Shown here: positions 25,312 through 33,785 of the stretch, piece by piece
Layout of the letters: each line of letters opens with the position of its first letter
Numbering within the stretch: position 1 is the stretch's first letter
Assembly (NCBI GenBank): GCA_948788915.1
Contig: CAQFOZ010000009.1
Coordinates: forward strand, 1-55,961
Length of the DNA stretch: 55,961 bases
Reading direction: 5' to 3'
From: an uncultured Muribaculaceae bacterium
Lineage (GTDB): Bacteria; Bacteroidota; Bacteroidia; Bacteroidales; Muribaculaceae
Position numbers and translations under genes: made by a program
Notes under the pieces: generated by a model
Told to the model about the DNA's origin: nothing
The model's database searches: none
Seen by the model: the letters and a program-made list of their open reading frames with translations, nothing else

Positions 25312-27294
25312 ATGAAAAGATTTTTAGCCATCATTCTCTTTGCCTTATTTCTACAGACATTTCAGTCTCCAGCCAACAACAAGGTTCTGATCCAACACAT
25401 AAACAAGGAGTTGACCAAGGCCAGCTCTCCAAAAGATTCAATACGGCTGCTTTACGATCTTTTAGACCTTTCCCAGCGCAAGGATCAGCTGGAAATCGGA
25501 AATATGTTATTTGAATTGGGTTCGCGCACAAAAAACAAAAACGTTCAGTTTGACATTCTCCGTCAGATGGCAAATATAACACACAACGATTCAATACTTA
25601 GTATTCTTGAGTCTCGTGCTAAAAATATACGTCCGTCAAACGAACAAAAAGAAACTCTTTTGTTCATTCATTTAAAACAGGCAATAAGTCAGGCCCGATA
25701 CCTTCCGGAAAATCAGCGACAAAAAAAAATAGCAGAAATCATTGCAAAGAATGATTTCGACAGGCTTGACAAATATGGCAAAATCGAACGTCTTTTTACC
25801 ATATGTGAATATATGAGCAATTATGCAGATGGGAATCTCATGATTAAATATATGGGCGATCTCGAAAAACTCATGGATGAGACTAAATTGAATAATTACG
25901 CTCTTAAAAATCTGTTTTACAGCGAATCCGCCAATATATACACATATTGTAACGAAGGCAATAAAGCTCTTGAGGCAGACCGCAAGCTATTGAATATTAT
26001 CTCTACTCTTGAAAAGGAATATAAGTCCAAAGGCCGTCGCTACCGCAACTATAACGTGAATAAATATATTATTCTGCGCAGAATGCTTAGTAATTATAAG
26101 TGGTTAAGCACAGAAGATATAAACAAAATTTATTCACAAATACTGACATTAGTTGAGAAAGATCCGGATGTAAAGAATAGTTTTTGGAAAAAAAGACGTG
26201 CTTCCGCATACCATGCGATGGGCAATGGCAGATATGCTGAGGCAATCCCATATATTGAGAATTATCTGGGACTTGAGGAGTCAATGCCAATCCGCAAACA
26301 GCTCTGCGAAATGCTTATAGAGGCTGCAAAAAAAACCGGAGACACAAGTACTCTTGACCGGGCAAAAAAGTTATACAGCGGAATAAAGCAGGAATACGAT
26401 TCCCTCCACAGGCGAACCCAATATAACGAGCTTGAAATACGATATCAGGTAAATATCCTGAAAACAGACAAAGCCCGCATGACACTTGAAAAGAGAGATG
26501 CCGAGATAACATCAGCACGTCGAATCATGTCATTTGTGATTGTCGGATGGGTTGCTTTCGGAATAATCATTATTCTTATGCTTATTTTGTGGGCGCGATA
26601 TAAGCGCAATACTCTTAATATTGCAAAATTTGTCAATGCCTTGTCCGAAGAACGGGACATTCTTAAATCCCATAGAGCCGGAAAAAATGCAACAGACTAC
26701 AACCCCACCGCCACCTCCCTAATTAAGAAAAAACAACGCCACTCTGTTGATGAAATGATAAATTTCATTCTTAATGATCTGTTATATATTTCAGCTGTGG
26801 GGCAGAACAGCCACACACAATATATGGAAGGTATAAAAATTGGAGAATTCATGAATGAAAGGATTACTACCCTTAAAGCACACATGAAAAAGGATATCGA
26901 GGTTGAAGTGGCATATCCCGAACCCGATTTTGAAATACTTACAGACAAAAGTTGCCTTACAAAACTCACAGACCACATTCTGCACCTTGCAGTAAGACTG
27001 ACACCTACAGGTGAAAAGTGTGGATTAAAATGTACGATTGATGCTTCAGGGAAGAATGCAAAACTGACATTCTGGCATGCAGGAAATCCGCTCCCGGACG
27101 ATAAAGAAGAACTTGTTTTTGATAATTTCTTAACATTCAAAAGCATGACTGAAGAGAAAGATGCCGCACTGAATATGTGCCGTATGATTCATTTTCTTCT
27201 TGAATCGTCAATGTATATAGACAAAAGCAATAACAATATTGTAACACTGACTATAACAATTCCCTTGATGCATTCCGACAATAGCTCCGAATAA
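25312..27294 (+). CDS. TPR-like membrane protein with degenerate histidine-kinase-like C-terminus (DUF5113-like)
   Basis: The 660-residue product has a signal peptide (MKRFLAIILFALFLQTFQS), a helical TPR-like periplasmic region to about residue 400, one membrane segment (SFVIVGWVAFGIIIILMLILWA, about 405-426, broken here by position) and a cytoplasmic part. The latter begins with a helix containing RHSVDEMINFILND and ends in a fold resembling an HATPase domain, but the N-box asparagine is replaced (ILHLAVRLTPTG) and the G1 motif reads WHAGNPLPDD rather than DxGxG. This is the layout of Bacteroidetes DUF5112/DUF5113 sensor proteins. It probably senses but may not phosphorylate. It has its own promoter and leader. 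Confidence 0.65.
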   Translation: MKRFLAIILFALFLQTFQSPANNKVLIQHINKELTKASSPKDSIRLLYDLLDLSQRKDQLEIGNMLFELGSRTKNKNVQFDILRQMANITHNDSILSILESRAKNIRPSNEQKETLLFIHLKQAISQARYLPENQRQKKIAEIIAKNDFDRLDKYGKIERLFTICEYMSNYADGNLMIKYMGDLEKLMDETKLNNYALKNLFYSESANIYTYCNEGNKALEADRKLLNIISTLEKEYKSKGRRYRNYNVNKYIILRRMLSNYKWLSTEDINKIYSQILTLVEKDPDVKNSFWKKRRASAYHAMGNGRYAEAIPYIENYLGLEESMPIRKQLCEMLIEAAKKTGDTSTLDRAKKLYSGIKQEYDSLHRRTQYNELEIRYQVNILKTDKARMTLEKRDAEITSARRIMSFVIVGWVAFGIIIILMLILWARYKRNTLNIAKFVNALSEERDILKSHRAGKNATDYNPTATSLIKKKQRHSVDEMINFILNDLLYISAVGQNSHTQYMEGIKIGEFMNERITTLKAHMKKDIEVEVAYPEPDFEILTDKSCLTKLTDHILHLAVRLTPTGEKCGLKCTIDASGKNAKLTFWHAGNPLPDDKEELVFDNFLTFKSMTEEKDAALNMCRMIHFLLESSMYIDKSNNNIVTLTITIPLMHSDNSSE

Positions 27295-27346
27295 ATTGCT
27301 GATATTACGGCACAGAGCTTTTGTCTTTCTTTTAATCAATGAGTTT

Positions 27347-27402
27347 TCATGAACAATTACCCTCTCATGATTGTACAATCATGAGAGGGTAATTGTTCAT
27401 GA
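27347..27402. repeat. 56-bp perfect loopless palindrome at the ClC gene start
   Basis: The two 28-nt arms meet at 27374/27375 (TTGT|ACAA) with no spacer and pair without mismatch, for example ACCCTCTCATGATTGT on the left against ACAATCATGAGAGGGT on the right. Outside this, similar sequence continues in inverted orientation with gaps (CTTTTGTCTTTCTTTT near 27318 against AAAGACAAAAGAAAGAC near 27411). The right arm includes the first ATG of the ClC gene, so in mRNA the start would be paired. It could be a strong hairpin attenuator, a terminator for the gene ending at 27294, or an assembly foldback. Confidence 0.85.
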
Positions 27403-28721
27403 TGGCAATAAAGACAAAAGAAAGACTCCCGGGACACATATCCGAAAATGGGAAAATCATGGTTGCCGCAATTTTTGTCGGGATCATGGCCGGAATTGCC
27501 ACATTTCTCCTAAAAGAGAGCATCTCATTCCTATCCGGAATGATAACGCACGGCCTTTCCATTTCTCAATTCAATTATCAATTTCTTATATATCCAGCAA
27601 TAGGCATCCTCTTTGCCTCTATATTTCAGTTGCTCACGAAAGAAGATCTCTCAAACGGAAGCGAGCAGTTGAAATCAAAAGTAGCCTCATCCGATTATCA
27701 GATGCGCAGCAATATGATTTTATCACCGTTGTTGGGGTGCCTGATTACTGTTGGGCTGGGAGGCTCTGCAGGAGCCGAGGGACCAAGTGCTTTCTCAGGA
27801 GCGGCAATCGGAAGTACGACTGCACGATGGTTTAAACTCTCCCCCTCTGCAACCCGCATTATATTCGGATGCGGTGCGGCGGCGGGAATAGCGGGCATCT
27901 TTAAATCTCCGGTCGGAGGCATAATGTTTGCAATAGAAATTCTTCGCATGGAATTTTCAGTAATGGGATTACTCGCTGTCATAGGCGCATCGGTGACATC
28001 TTTTGCAGTCTGCTTCGCCCTCAGTGGATTCTCTTGGAACATAACATTGACCGGGCATCAGCTGTTTGATCCCTCACAACTACTGTGGGTTGCTCTGTTG
28101 GGAATCTTCTCCGGAATATATTCCTTTTATTACAATTACACACAAATAATATCAGGGAAATTTTTCAAACACATTCCAAACAGATGGATTAGAGCCGGAA
28201 TATCTGGTTTAGGACTGGGAGTACTAATATTATTATTTCCTCCACTATTTGGAGAGGGTTATAATACAGTAGCCCATGTAATAAACGACAATGCTATACT
28301 GTTTTATAGTCCGCCATTCTGCCATTCTGCCAACACTGAAATTCTACTCTTTGGCATTGCCGGCATTCTGCTGCTTAAAGGGTTTGCAGTGGGAGCAACA
28401 AACAACGGCGGAGGTATTGCAGGTAAATTCGCACCTACAATCTTTGCAGGTTGTCTTTGCGGATACATTTTTGCAATCGCAGCCAATTTTCTCTTTAACA
28501 CAAATCTCTCTCCACAAAATTTTGCTTTAATAGGCACAGCCGCTGTAATGGCAGGAGCCCTTAAAGCACCACTTATAGCAATATTCATTGCAGCTGAGAT
28601 TTCAGACAGATACAATTTTATAATCGCATTCATTGTGGTTTCCGTCCTCTCTTATATTATAAAGAGAAGCATTGAACTCTTCATCAGTAGGGTGAAGTTC
28701 GCAAAACAAAGTATCAAATAA
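27399..28721 (+). CDS. ClC-family chloride channel or H+/Cl- antiporter
   Basis: With the ATG at 27399 (a second ATG follows at 27402) the product has 440 residues and about ten or more membrane helices. It shows the ClC filter motifs: GSAGAEGPS, GIAGIFKSPVGGIMFAIE and GGGIAGKFAPTIFAG. ClC proteins move Cl- or exchange it for protons, often in acid resistance. No CBS domain is present. Its start codon lies in the arm of the perfect palindrome. A TTG start at 27393 is possible but less likely. Confidence 0.9.
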   Translation: MMAIKTKERLPGHISENGKIMVAAIFVGIMAGIATFLLKESISFLSGMITHGLSISQFNYQFLIYPAIGILFASIFQLLTKEDLSNGSEQLKSKVASSDYQMRSNMILSPLLGCLITVGLGGSAGAEGPSAFSGAAIGSTTARWFKLSPSATRIIFGCGAAAGIAGIFKSPVGGIMFAIEILRMEFSVMGLLAVIGASVTSFAVCFALSGFSWNITLTGHQLFDPSQLLWVALLGIFSGIYSFYYNYTQIISGKFFKHIPNRWIRAGISGLGLGVLILLFPPLFGEGYNTVAHVINDNAILFYSPPFCHSANTEILLFGIAGILLLKGFAVGATNNGGGIAGKFAPTIFAGCLCGYIFAIAANFLFNTNLSPQNFALIGTAAVMAGALKAPLIAIFIAAEISDRYNFIIAFIVVSVLSYIIKRSIELFISRVKFAKQSIK

Positions 28722-28773
28722 ATTCAAATATTCTCTTAAATTATAATTCGTGTTAAATTCAAACACTCTCTTA
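28722..28773. repeat. Tandem end-like repeats between convergent genes
   Basis: ATTCAAATATTCTCTTA (28722-28738) and ATTCAAACACTCTCTTA (28757-28773) are direct repeats 35 nt apart. Read on the minus strand the second is TAAGAGAGTGTTTGAAT and its first three bases are the stop codon of the neighbouring minus-strand gene. The same motif with one change occurs at 47213-47233. Confidence 0.55.
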
Positions 28774-29334
28774 GAAACTTAGATAATAAGCAACGGGATC
28801 GAAAAAGACCCTGAAAGGATTACCGCCACGCTTAGGATGCTCACTGTCCGCATAGTAGAAAGAATGTTGTGTGTCAAAAGATGGAATGTCAGCTTTCCTG
28901 GTCTCTCCGGGCGGTATTGCACATGAAAGTTTTAGAAAACGCTTGGTAAGTTGTCTTCCATCCGGTGTTCTGTAATCGATATAAAGCACTACCCCTTTAA
29001 GCGTTTTGTCCGTAAGGTTCCGTATAAAAAAACTTTCTTTACTGTTACGCAAAGTTTTATCAAAGCCTGAGAACCGTATCTGATCAAGCCTGTATCCATT
29101 ATTGCATGTTTCACAGAAAGACGCAACCATAAAACTGCCATCTACCATCATTCCGACAGTATCAGCGGATGTGATGTCTATCGCATCAATATTACCCCCT
29201 TTTGTTTTGTTCCCGACATGGATTTTGTTTGTTTTCTCTGCACCCTTCACTTTGTAGCCGATTTTCCTGGCCTCCACAATTTGAGGCACAATAAAAATAA
29301 CCGCAATAATTATGAGACAGATTCTATTATTCAT
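28771..29334 (-). CDS. Secreted protein of unknown function
   Basis: From the ATG at 29334 (MNNRICLIIIAVIFIVPQIVEA) the product has a signal peptide and about 165 mature residues. The segment ESFFIRNLTDKTLKGVVLYI followed by DYRTPDGRQLTKRFLKLSC recurs, as I recall, in small secreted Bacteroidales proteins without known function. A CETCN motif suggests a disulfide or metal site. It is the last gene of a minus-strand run starting at parE. The longer frame from 29364 adds a non-signal extension. Confidence 0.6.
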   Translation of the reverse strand: MNNRICLIIIAVIFIVPQIVEARKIGYKVKGAEKTNKIHVGNKTKGGNIDAIDITSADTVGMMVDGSFMVASFCETCNNGYRLDQIRFSGFDKTLRNSKESFFIRNLTDKTLKGVVLYIDYRTPDGRQLTKRFLKLSCAIPPGETRKADIPSFDTQHSFYYADSEHPKRGGNPFRVFFDPVAYYLSF

Positions 29335-29416
29335 AAACAAATCAAAAGTCAAAATGGACCTCAAAATTACCGAAAGAATGATTATATAAATCTTACGTAA
29401 TAAATTTAAACTGCAC

Positions 29417-29971
29417 CTAAAAATACAATGGCAATGCCTGGCGGCTTTCCGGATACCTTTTTACAAGCCCTACGGGAAGACCGGCTTTAGGATTGTCTAC
29501 CGATATTTTCAGCGAGCGCCAAAATTTTGGCAGAAACCACATTGTGCGAAGAGAAATCTTTATTTTCAAAGGTTTCATCTGTATAGATGTTCCGTCTTTA
29601 TCCAAAATAGCCACACAACTTCTTGTGGTCGCCAGAACATCCTTTGACTTTTCTATTCTCAACGCCAAACTGTATTTGTACTTGTCAGGAGAACTTTCCA
29701 TCTCCCCAACTTTCTCACCCGGTTCAAAACGGCAATCCGGTGACTCAAGCAATATTATGTTGTACCTCCCTTTTTTATTGTCATCCTTCCCGATAAAGAC
29801 AATAGTATCATCATCCGGAAATTCCCAGATACCTTCAATTCCTGCCAATGCTTTCTGATCACAATACCTGACCGCGTCTTCCATATCATACACATCATCA
29901 CAATATGCATGGCATGGAAGAATCATCCCCCATGCCAAAGCTATAATGCATATAACATATTTCAGTATCAT
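29417..29971 (-). CDS. Secreted protein of unknown function
   Basis: A 184-residue product with a signal peptide (MILKYVICIIALAWGMILPCHA). The mature part has the pattern GIEGIWEFPDDDTIVFIGKD, like a lipocalin-type or small beta-barrel opening, and later strands with SRxxxAI-like residues. I do not recognise a family. Its start overlaps the DUF3078 gene stop by one base (TAATG), so the two are translated together. Confidence 0.6.
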   Translation of the reverse strand: MILKYVICIIALAWGMILPCHAYCDDVYDMEDAVRYCDQKALAGIEGIWEFPDDDTIVFIGKDDNKKGRYNIILLESPDCRFEPGEKVGEMESSPDKYKYSLALRIEKSKDVLATTRSCVAILDKDGTSIQMKPLKIKISLRTMWFLPKFWRSLKISVDNPKAGLPVGLVKRYPESRQALPLYF

Positions 29972-31635
29972 TATTTCTTGGTTGAGAACTGATAGGACAA
30001 ACCTATACTGAGAATCTCCTTAAGCATGAATTTACTCCATCTGCTCTTGATCTCGACATCCTTCCCATTTCCATCCTGTATGACTTTCCCATCCTCATCT
30101 TTCATTTTTAACATTGTTGCGGGAGTTGACGAGTCATAACGCATATTCACAAAGATCTGAGCCGAGAATAATTTGGAGAACTGGAAGTTAAAAGTGTTTT
30201 CCCAATCACCCATAGCATACTTGTAATCCGTAAAGAGGAAAAGCCGGCTTTTATAGTTAATTATTTTCGACACATTCCAATTCAATGTCAAATCGGCATT
30301 ACTACCAAATTCACTCTGACATCTTTGACCATAATTCATATTAAACAGACCATGATCAACCTTCATGCAGATTGCCGTACGCAGATTATAGGAAAGAGGC
30401 GCGATTGACGCATTGAACTGAGCTGTTTTCTTTTTGTTGGCGATGCTGTACGTCATACCAAGACCCACGTTAAGATCGCCCGGAGTCAGGAAAGAAGCAA
30501 TGCGGTCTTTTTCCCCCTTTTTATAATTATTAAGTAACTGTGTTTTAAACTGTCCCGTTAATGAATAGTACCAGTTGCGGCGTGCCTTATAACCGAATTT
30601 CACATTATACTGAAACAAATCCTGCGAGATTGAATATTTTCGGCACGGATCATCCTCGACTGAATTCAGGCCCAGACGGTAGGACAAGGTGCTCTGAAAC
30701 AACATATTCGGATGCCACACAGTATTAAGCTGCACATCCCATAGGAAATTGACAAGTAAAGCAACATGATTATTACCACCCTGATACCAGTTAGGAGACA
30801 AAAACGCCTGCGAGAACTGCAATGCTGAATTAAACACATGAAGCCAATGCTTCTTTTCCACAACTGCCTCTTTTATAACCGCCTCATTTATATTGATACC
30901 GGAAACCGAATTGCGTTTCAAGAAACCGTGAAAAGAGTAATCCTCATCTTTCAGTTTCGGAGGCACCGGCAACAACCAGTATGCATACTCAATTTTTGAT
31001 GGTGTCTCCACCATCATCGAATACATAAAATCGTCTTGCATATTCCATGCCTCGTATGCGTTCTCAAGCCATTTCGGACGAGGATTTCCCAACAACAAAG
31101 ACACGTCCGGATAATCTTCTTTAGGGTCTTCAACAGCTATGACCTCTTCCTCTGCAGCCGGAGATCTCCCCCATAGTTCATCAAGATACTTCTTGCGTTC
31201 GGCAATAGAATCCATCTCCTCAACCTGCTTCTGACAGTCTTTTATTTTACGGTCGGCAAGTGTCCATATAGCTACTGATTGAGAACTAAAATCGGGTATT
31301 GACACTTTCTTCATTCTGTCGAGAGGACGATACTCCGAAAATACCCAGGGAGCAAGCAACCTGTTGAAAGTAGGCACATCCGGACTGATTATCATATTGT
31401 CAATTATCTCATCTACATCTCTGACACGCAAAGACTCATCCACTTTAATACCATCTTTTTTATTAGCGGCATTAATAGAATCCCTTCGCGCCACATTGCG
31501 GGCCTCTATCTCCTGCGGGCTTTTAACGTGCCGGAAAAGAGGACGCTGAGGCTCACTCTGTGCAGACACGCCCGCAGTACATAAAAAAGCGACTCCCAAA
31601 ATAGTTGATCTCAAAAGAAGAGCTGTATTATTCAT
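29971..31635 (-). CDS. DUF3078-like outer-membrane protein
   Basis: The ATG at 31635 gives a signal peptide (MNNTALLLRSTILGVAFLCTAGVSAQ in part), better than the frame start at 31698. The 554-residue product has an N-terminal soluble part to about residue 260 and a C-terminal half of alternating amphipathic strands with many aromatic residues, ending SIGLSYQFSTKK, consistent with an outer-membrane beta-barrel. NWYQGGNNHVALLVNF fits the DUF3078 pattern. Function unknown. It is co-directional with ctp, coaD and parE. Confidence 0.7.
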   Translation of the reverse strand: MNNTALLLRSTILGVAFLCTAGVSAQSEPQRPLFRHVKSPQEIEARNVARRDSINAANKKDGIKVDESLRVRDVDEIIDNMIISPDVPTFNRLLAPWVFSEYRPLDRMKKVSIPDFSSQSVAIWTLADRKIKDCQKQVEEMDSIAERKKYLDELWGRSPAAEEEVIAVEDPKEDYPDVSLLLGNPRPKWLENAYEAWNMQDDFMYSMMVETPSKIEYAYWLLPVPPKLKDEDYSFHGFLKRNSVSGININEAVIKEAVVEKKHWLHVFNSALQFSQAFLSPNWYQGGNNHVALLVNFLWDVQLNTVWHPNMLFQSTLSYRLGLNSVEDDPCRKYSISQDLFQYNVKFGYKARRNWYYSLTGQFKTQLLNNYKKGEKDRIASFLTPGDLNVGLGMTYSIANKKKTAQFNASIAPLSYNLRTAICMKVDHGLFNMNYGQRCQSEFGSNADLTLNWNVSKIINYKSRLFLFTDYKYAMGDWENTFNFQFSKLFSAQIFVNMRYDSSTPATMLKMKDEDGKVIQDGNGKDVEIKSRWSKFMLKEILSIGLSYQFSTKK

Positions 31636-31710
31636 GAAAAAGCTTATGGAATTATGTAAGTTTAATAGTAGTTTATTTGGAATCTGATGTTGATACACGG
31701 AAAAACATGT

Positions 31711-33330
31711 CTATTCGTGCCTCATCTCAAGAAGCTTGTCGTATTCCTCGGAATTGATCAGACGATAAGCCTCCTTAAATATCGGATCATACTGGTTATA
31801 CACCTTGAAATATGTCGGCTGGTCATACACATCCCTACCTATCAACCCTTTCAGAACCATCTTAAATAAAGGTTCACTCTGTTTCGCCTCCTTTTCATTC
31901 AGTTTCACTCCATCTTTCTCTGCCATAGCAAACAGATCTGCAAGCATGGAGTCATCAATATTGAAACCCTTGAGGAAATCATCGTCTGTTTTATACTTCT
32001 TGCGGAGTTCCTTACGGTGATCATCCACATAGTTGATAGCAAACTGGTTTATTGTTCCCTTTGCATTTACGTCGCGATAATACTTTGTAAAATCTGTTGT
32101 GTCAAGAGGGACAAAACGGTCCGGAGATATACCGCCTCCGCCATATATCGGACGATGCAGACGAAGGGTATTTACTTTCAGGGAATCCACATACTTGATT
32201 GAATCGGCATGCATAAGCTCTCCGTGATTGAAACGTTCAAGAATATCCATGGCATATCCTTTCTGATCCCCTTTCTCATACGGCTTTTGTATATCGCGTC
32301 CCGACGGTGTATAATAATGGGCAATCGTAAGACGAATCATTGACCCGTCAGGGAAAGGAAACGGTCTCTGCACAAGTCCCTTTCCATAAGTGCGCCTACC
32401 CACTACAAGTCCTCTGTCCCAATCCTGTATTGCTCCAGTAGTAATTTCTGAGGATGATGCCGTATACTGGTTCACCATAACTACCATACGCCCCTCGCTA
32501 AACAGTGGTTTCACCCCATGAGGAGATGTCATATGATCATACCGTGGAGAATTTCTACCCTCCGTATACACGGCCAGTTTCCCCGGTTCTATAAACTCGC
32601 CAAGAATCTCCACGGCCGGCTGCATATATCCACCGCCATTGTCTACAAGATCAAGGATGAGTTGCTTCATACCTTTTTTCTTTAAATCTTTCAGGGCATT
32701 CTCAATTTCTTGCCTTGTATCCGCTGAAAAACGGCTCAGCCGGATATATCCCGTCTTCTGGTCTACCATATAAGCGGCATCCACACTATTGATAGGTATA
32801 TCTGCGCGGGTTATTGTGAAAAGTATGGAATCTGATTTACCTGCTACCCGTCTGAGCACCGACACATCCACCTTCGTACCCTTCGGACCTCGAAGTCTTT
32901 TCATTATGTCGGTATTACGTAGTTTCTTACCTGCTATCACCGTATCATTTACTTTCACAATACGGTCTCCTGCCTGCAACCCCACACGTTCTGACGGCCC
33001 CCCTGCGACGGTAGAAATAACATACAAAGTGTCCCTGTTCATATTGAACGTAATTCCGATTCCACTGAAGTTTCCCTCCAGCGGTTCATTCAATTCGCGG
33101 GTCTCCTCCGGATTGGAATATGCTGAATGAGGATCAAGGGATTCCAGCATACTGCGTATCGCTGTCTCAACAAGTTTATCCTCGTTGACTGTATCGACAT
33201 AGTATTGTGCCACAGCTGCCTCGGCAATCCTCAGTTTCTGATTTGGAGGCAGTGTCTGGTTATTATTTTTTTTAGCGGCAAACGCGGATATCATACCTAC
33301 CGCAGCTATCAGCAAAAATATCTTTTTCAT
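31711..33330 (-). CDS. C-terminal processing protease (S41 family) with PDZ domain
   Basis: The 539-residue product has a signal peptide (MKKIFLLIAAVGMISAFA), a PDZ domain around 90-170 (FSGIGITFNM, GLQAGDRIVKVND) and the S41 protease core with catalytic Ser in TASSSEIT and Lys in YGKGLVQ. Such Ser/Lys-dyad enzymes trim proteins in the periplasm. A C-terminal extension of about 150 residues is usual for the Bacteroidetes form. It lies 11 nt after coaD in the parE-coaD-ctp arrangement. Confidence 0.93.
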   Translation of the reverse strand: MKKIFLLIAAVGMISAFAAKKNNNQTLPPNQKLRIAEAAVAQYYVDTVNEDKLVETAIRSMLESLDPHSAYSNPEETRELNEPLEGNFSGIGITFNMNRDTLYVISTVAGGPSERVGLQAGDRIVKVNDTVIAGKKLRNTDIMKRLRGPKGTKVDVSVLRRVAGKSDSILFTITRADIPINSVDAAYMVDQKTGYIRLSRFSADTRQEIENALKDLKKKGMKQLILDLVDNGGGYMQPAVEILGEFIEPGKLAVYTEGRNSPRYDHMTSPHGVKPLFSEGRMVVMVNQYTASSSEITTGAIQDWDRGLVVGRRTYGKGLVQRPFPFPDGSMIRLTIAHYYTPSGRDIQKPYEKGDQKGYAMDILERFNHGELMHADSIKYVDSLKVNTLRLHRPIYGGGGISPDRFVPLDTTDFTKYYRDVNAKGTINQFAINYVDDHRKELRKKYKTDDDFLKGFNIDDSMLADLFAMAEKDGVKLNEKEAKQSEPLFKMVLKGLIGRDVYDQPTYFKVYNQYDPIFKEAYRLINSEEYDKLLEMRHE

Positions 33331-33341
33331 TTCGTTTTGTA

Positions 33342-33785
33342 TTAACGGGCAATATAACCGGAGGCATCAAATCCATTAGCCTCGAGCTCTCTTACCATAG
33401 AACCGGAGACAAAAGAATATTCCGGCAAAGAAAAGAGCATGCAGGTCTCTACGCCCAAAACCTTCATATTTATATCTGCAAGATTCCTCTCGTATTCAAA
33501 ATCACTGACATTCCGGACTCCGCGTAAAATAGCCGAAGCACCGACACTTTTTACAAAATCCGCTGTCAAGCCTGTATACGAGCACACCTCTATAGAACCG
33601 TCATTGTTGAACAAATTCCGGATCTTACTACATCTTTCGACAATATCTTCATCCGAAAGTTTACCGGGATTTATTCCTACACCTATTATAATCTTGTCAA
33701 ATAGCCTCAGTCCCCTGTCTACTATCGACTTATGACCGATTGTAAACGGGTTGAAAGATCCTGCAAAAACCGCTACCTTGCTCAT
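33342..33785 (-). CDS. coaD: Phosphopantetheine adenylyltransferase
   Basis: The 147-residue product begins MSKVAVFAGSFNPFTIGHKS with the nucleotidyltransferase TxGH motif at 15-18, followed by ILRGVRNVSDFEYE and the C-terminal SFVSGSMVREL. It makes dephospho-CoA from phosphopantetheine and ATP, the penultimate step of CoA synthesis. Its start overlaps the parE stop by 4 nt (ATGA). Confidence 0.97.
   Translation of the reverse strand: MSKVAVFAGSFNPFTIGHKSIVDRGLRLFDKIIIGVGINPGKLSDEDIVERCSKIRNLFNNDGSIEVCSYTGLTADFVKSVGASAILRGVRNVSDFEYERNLADINMKVLGVETCMLFSLPEYSFVSGSMVRELEANGFDASGYIAR

Noticed and set aside
27371..27835. 154-codon plus-strand ORF starting in the palindrome
   Set aside because: Out of frame with the well-supported ClC gene and without recognisable motifs.
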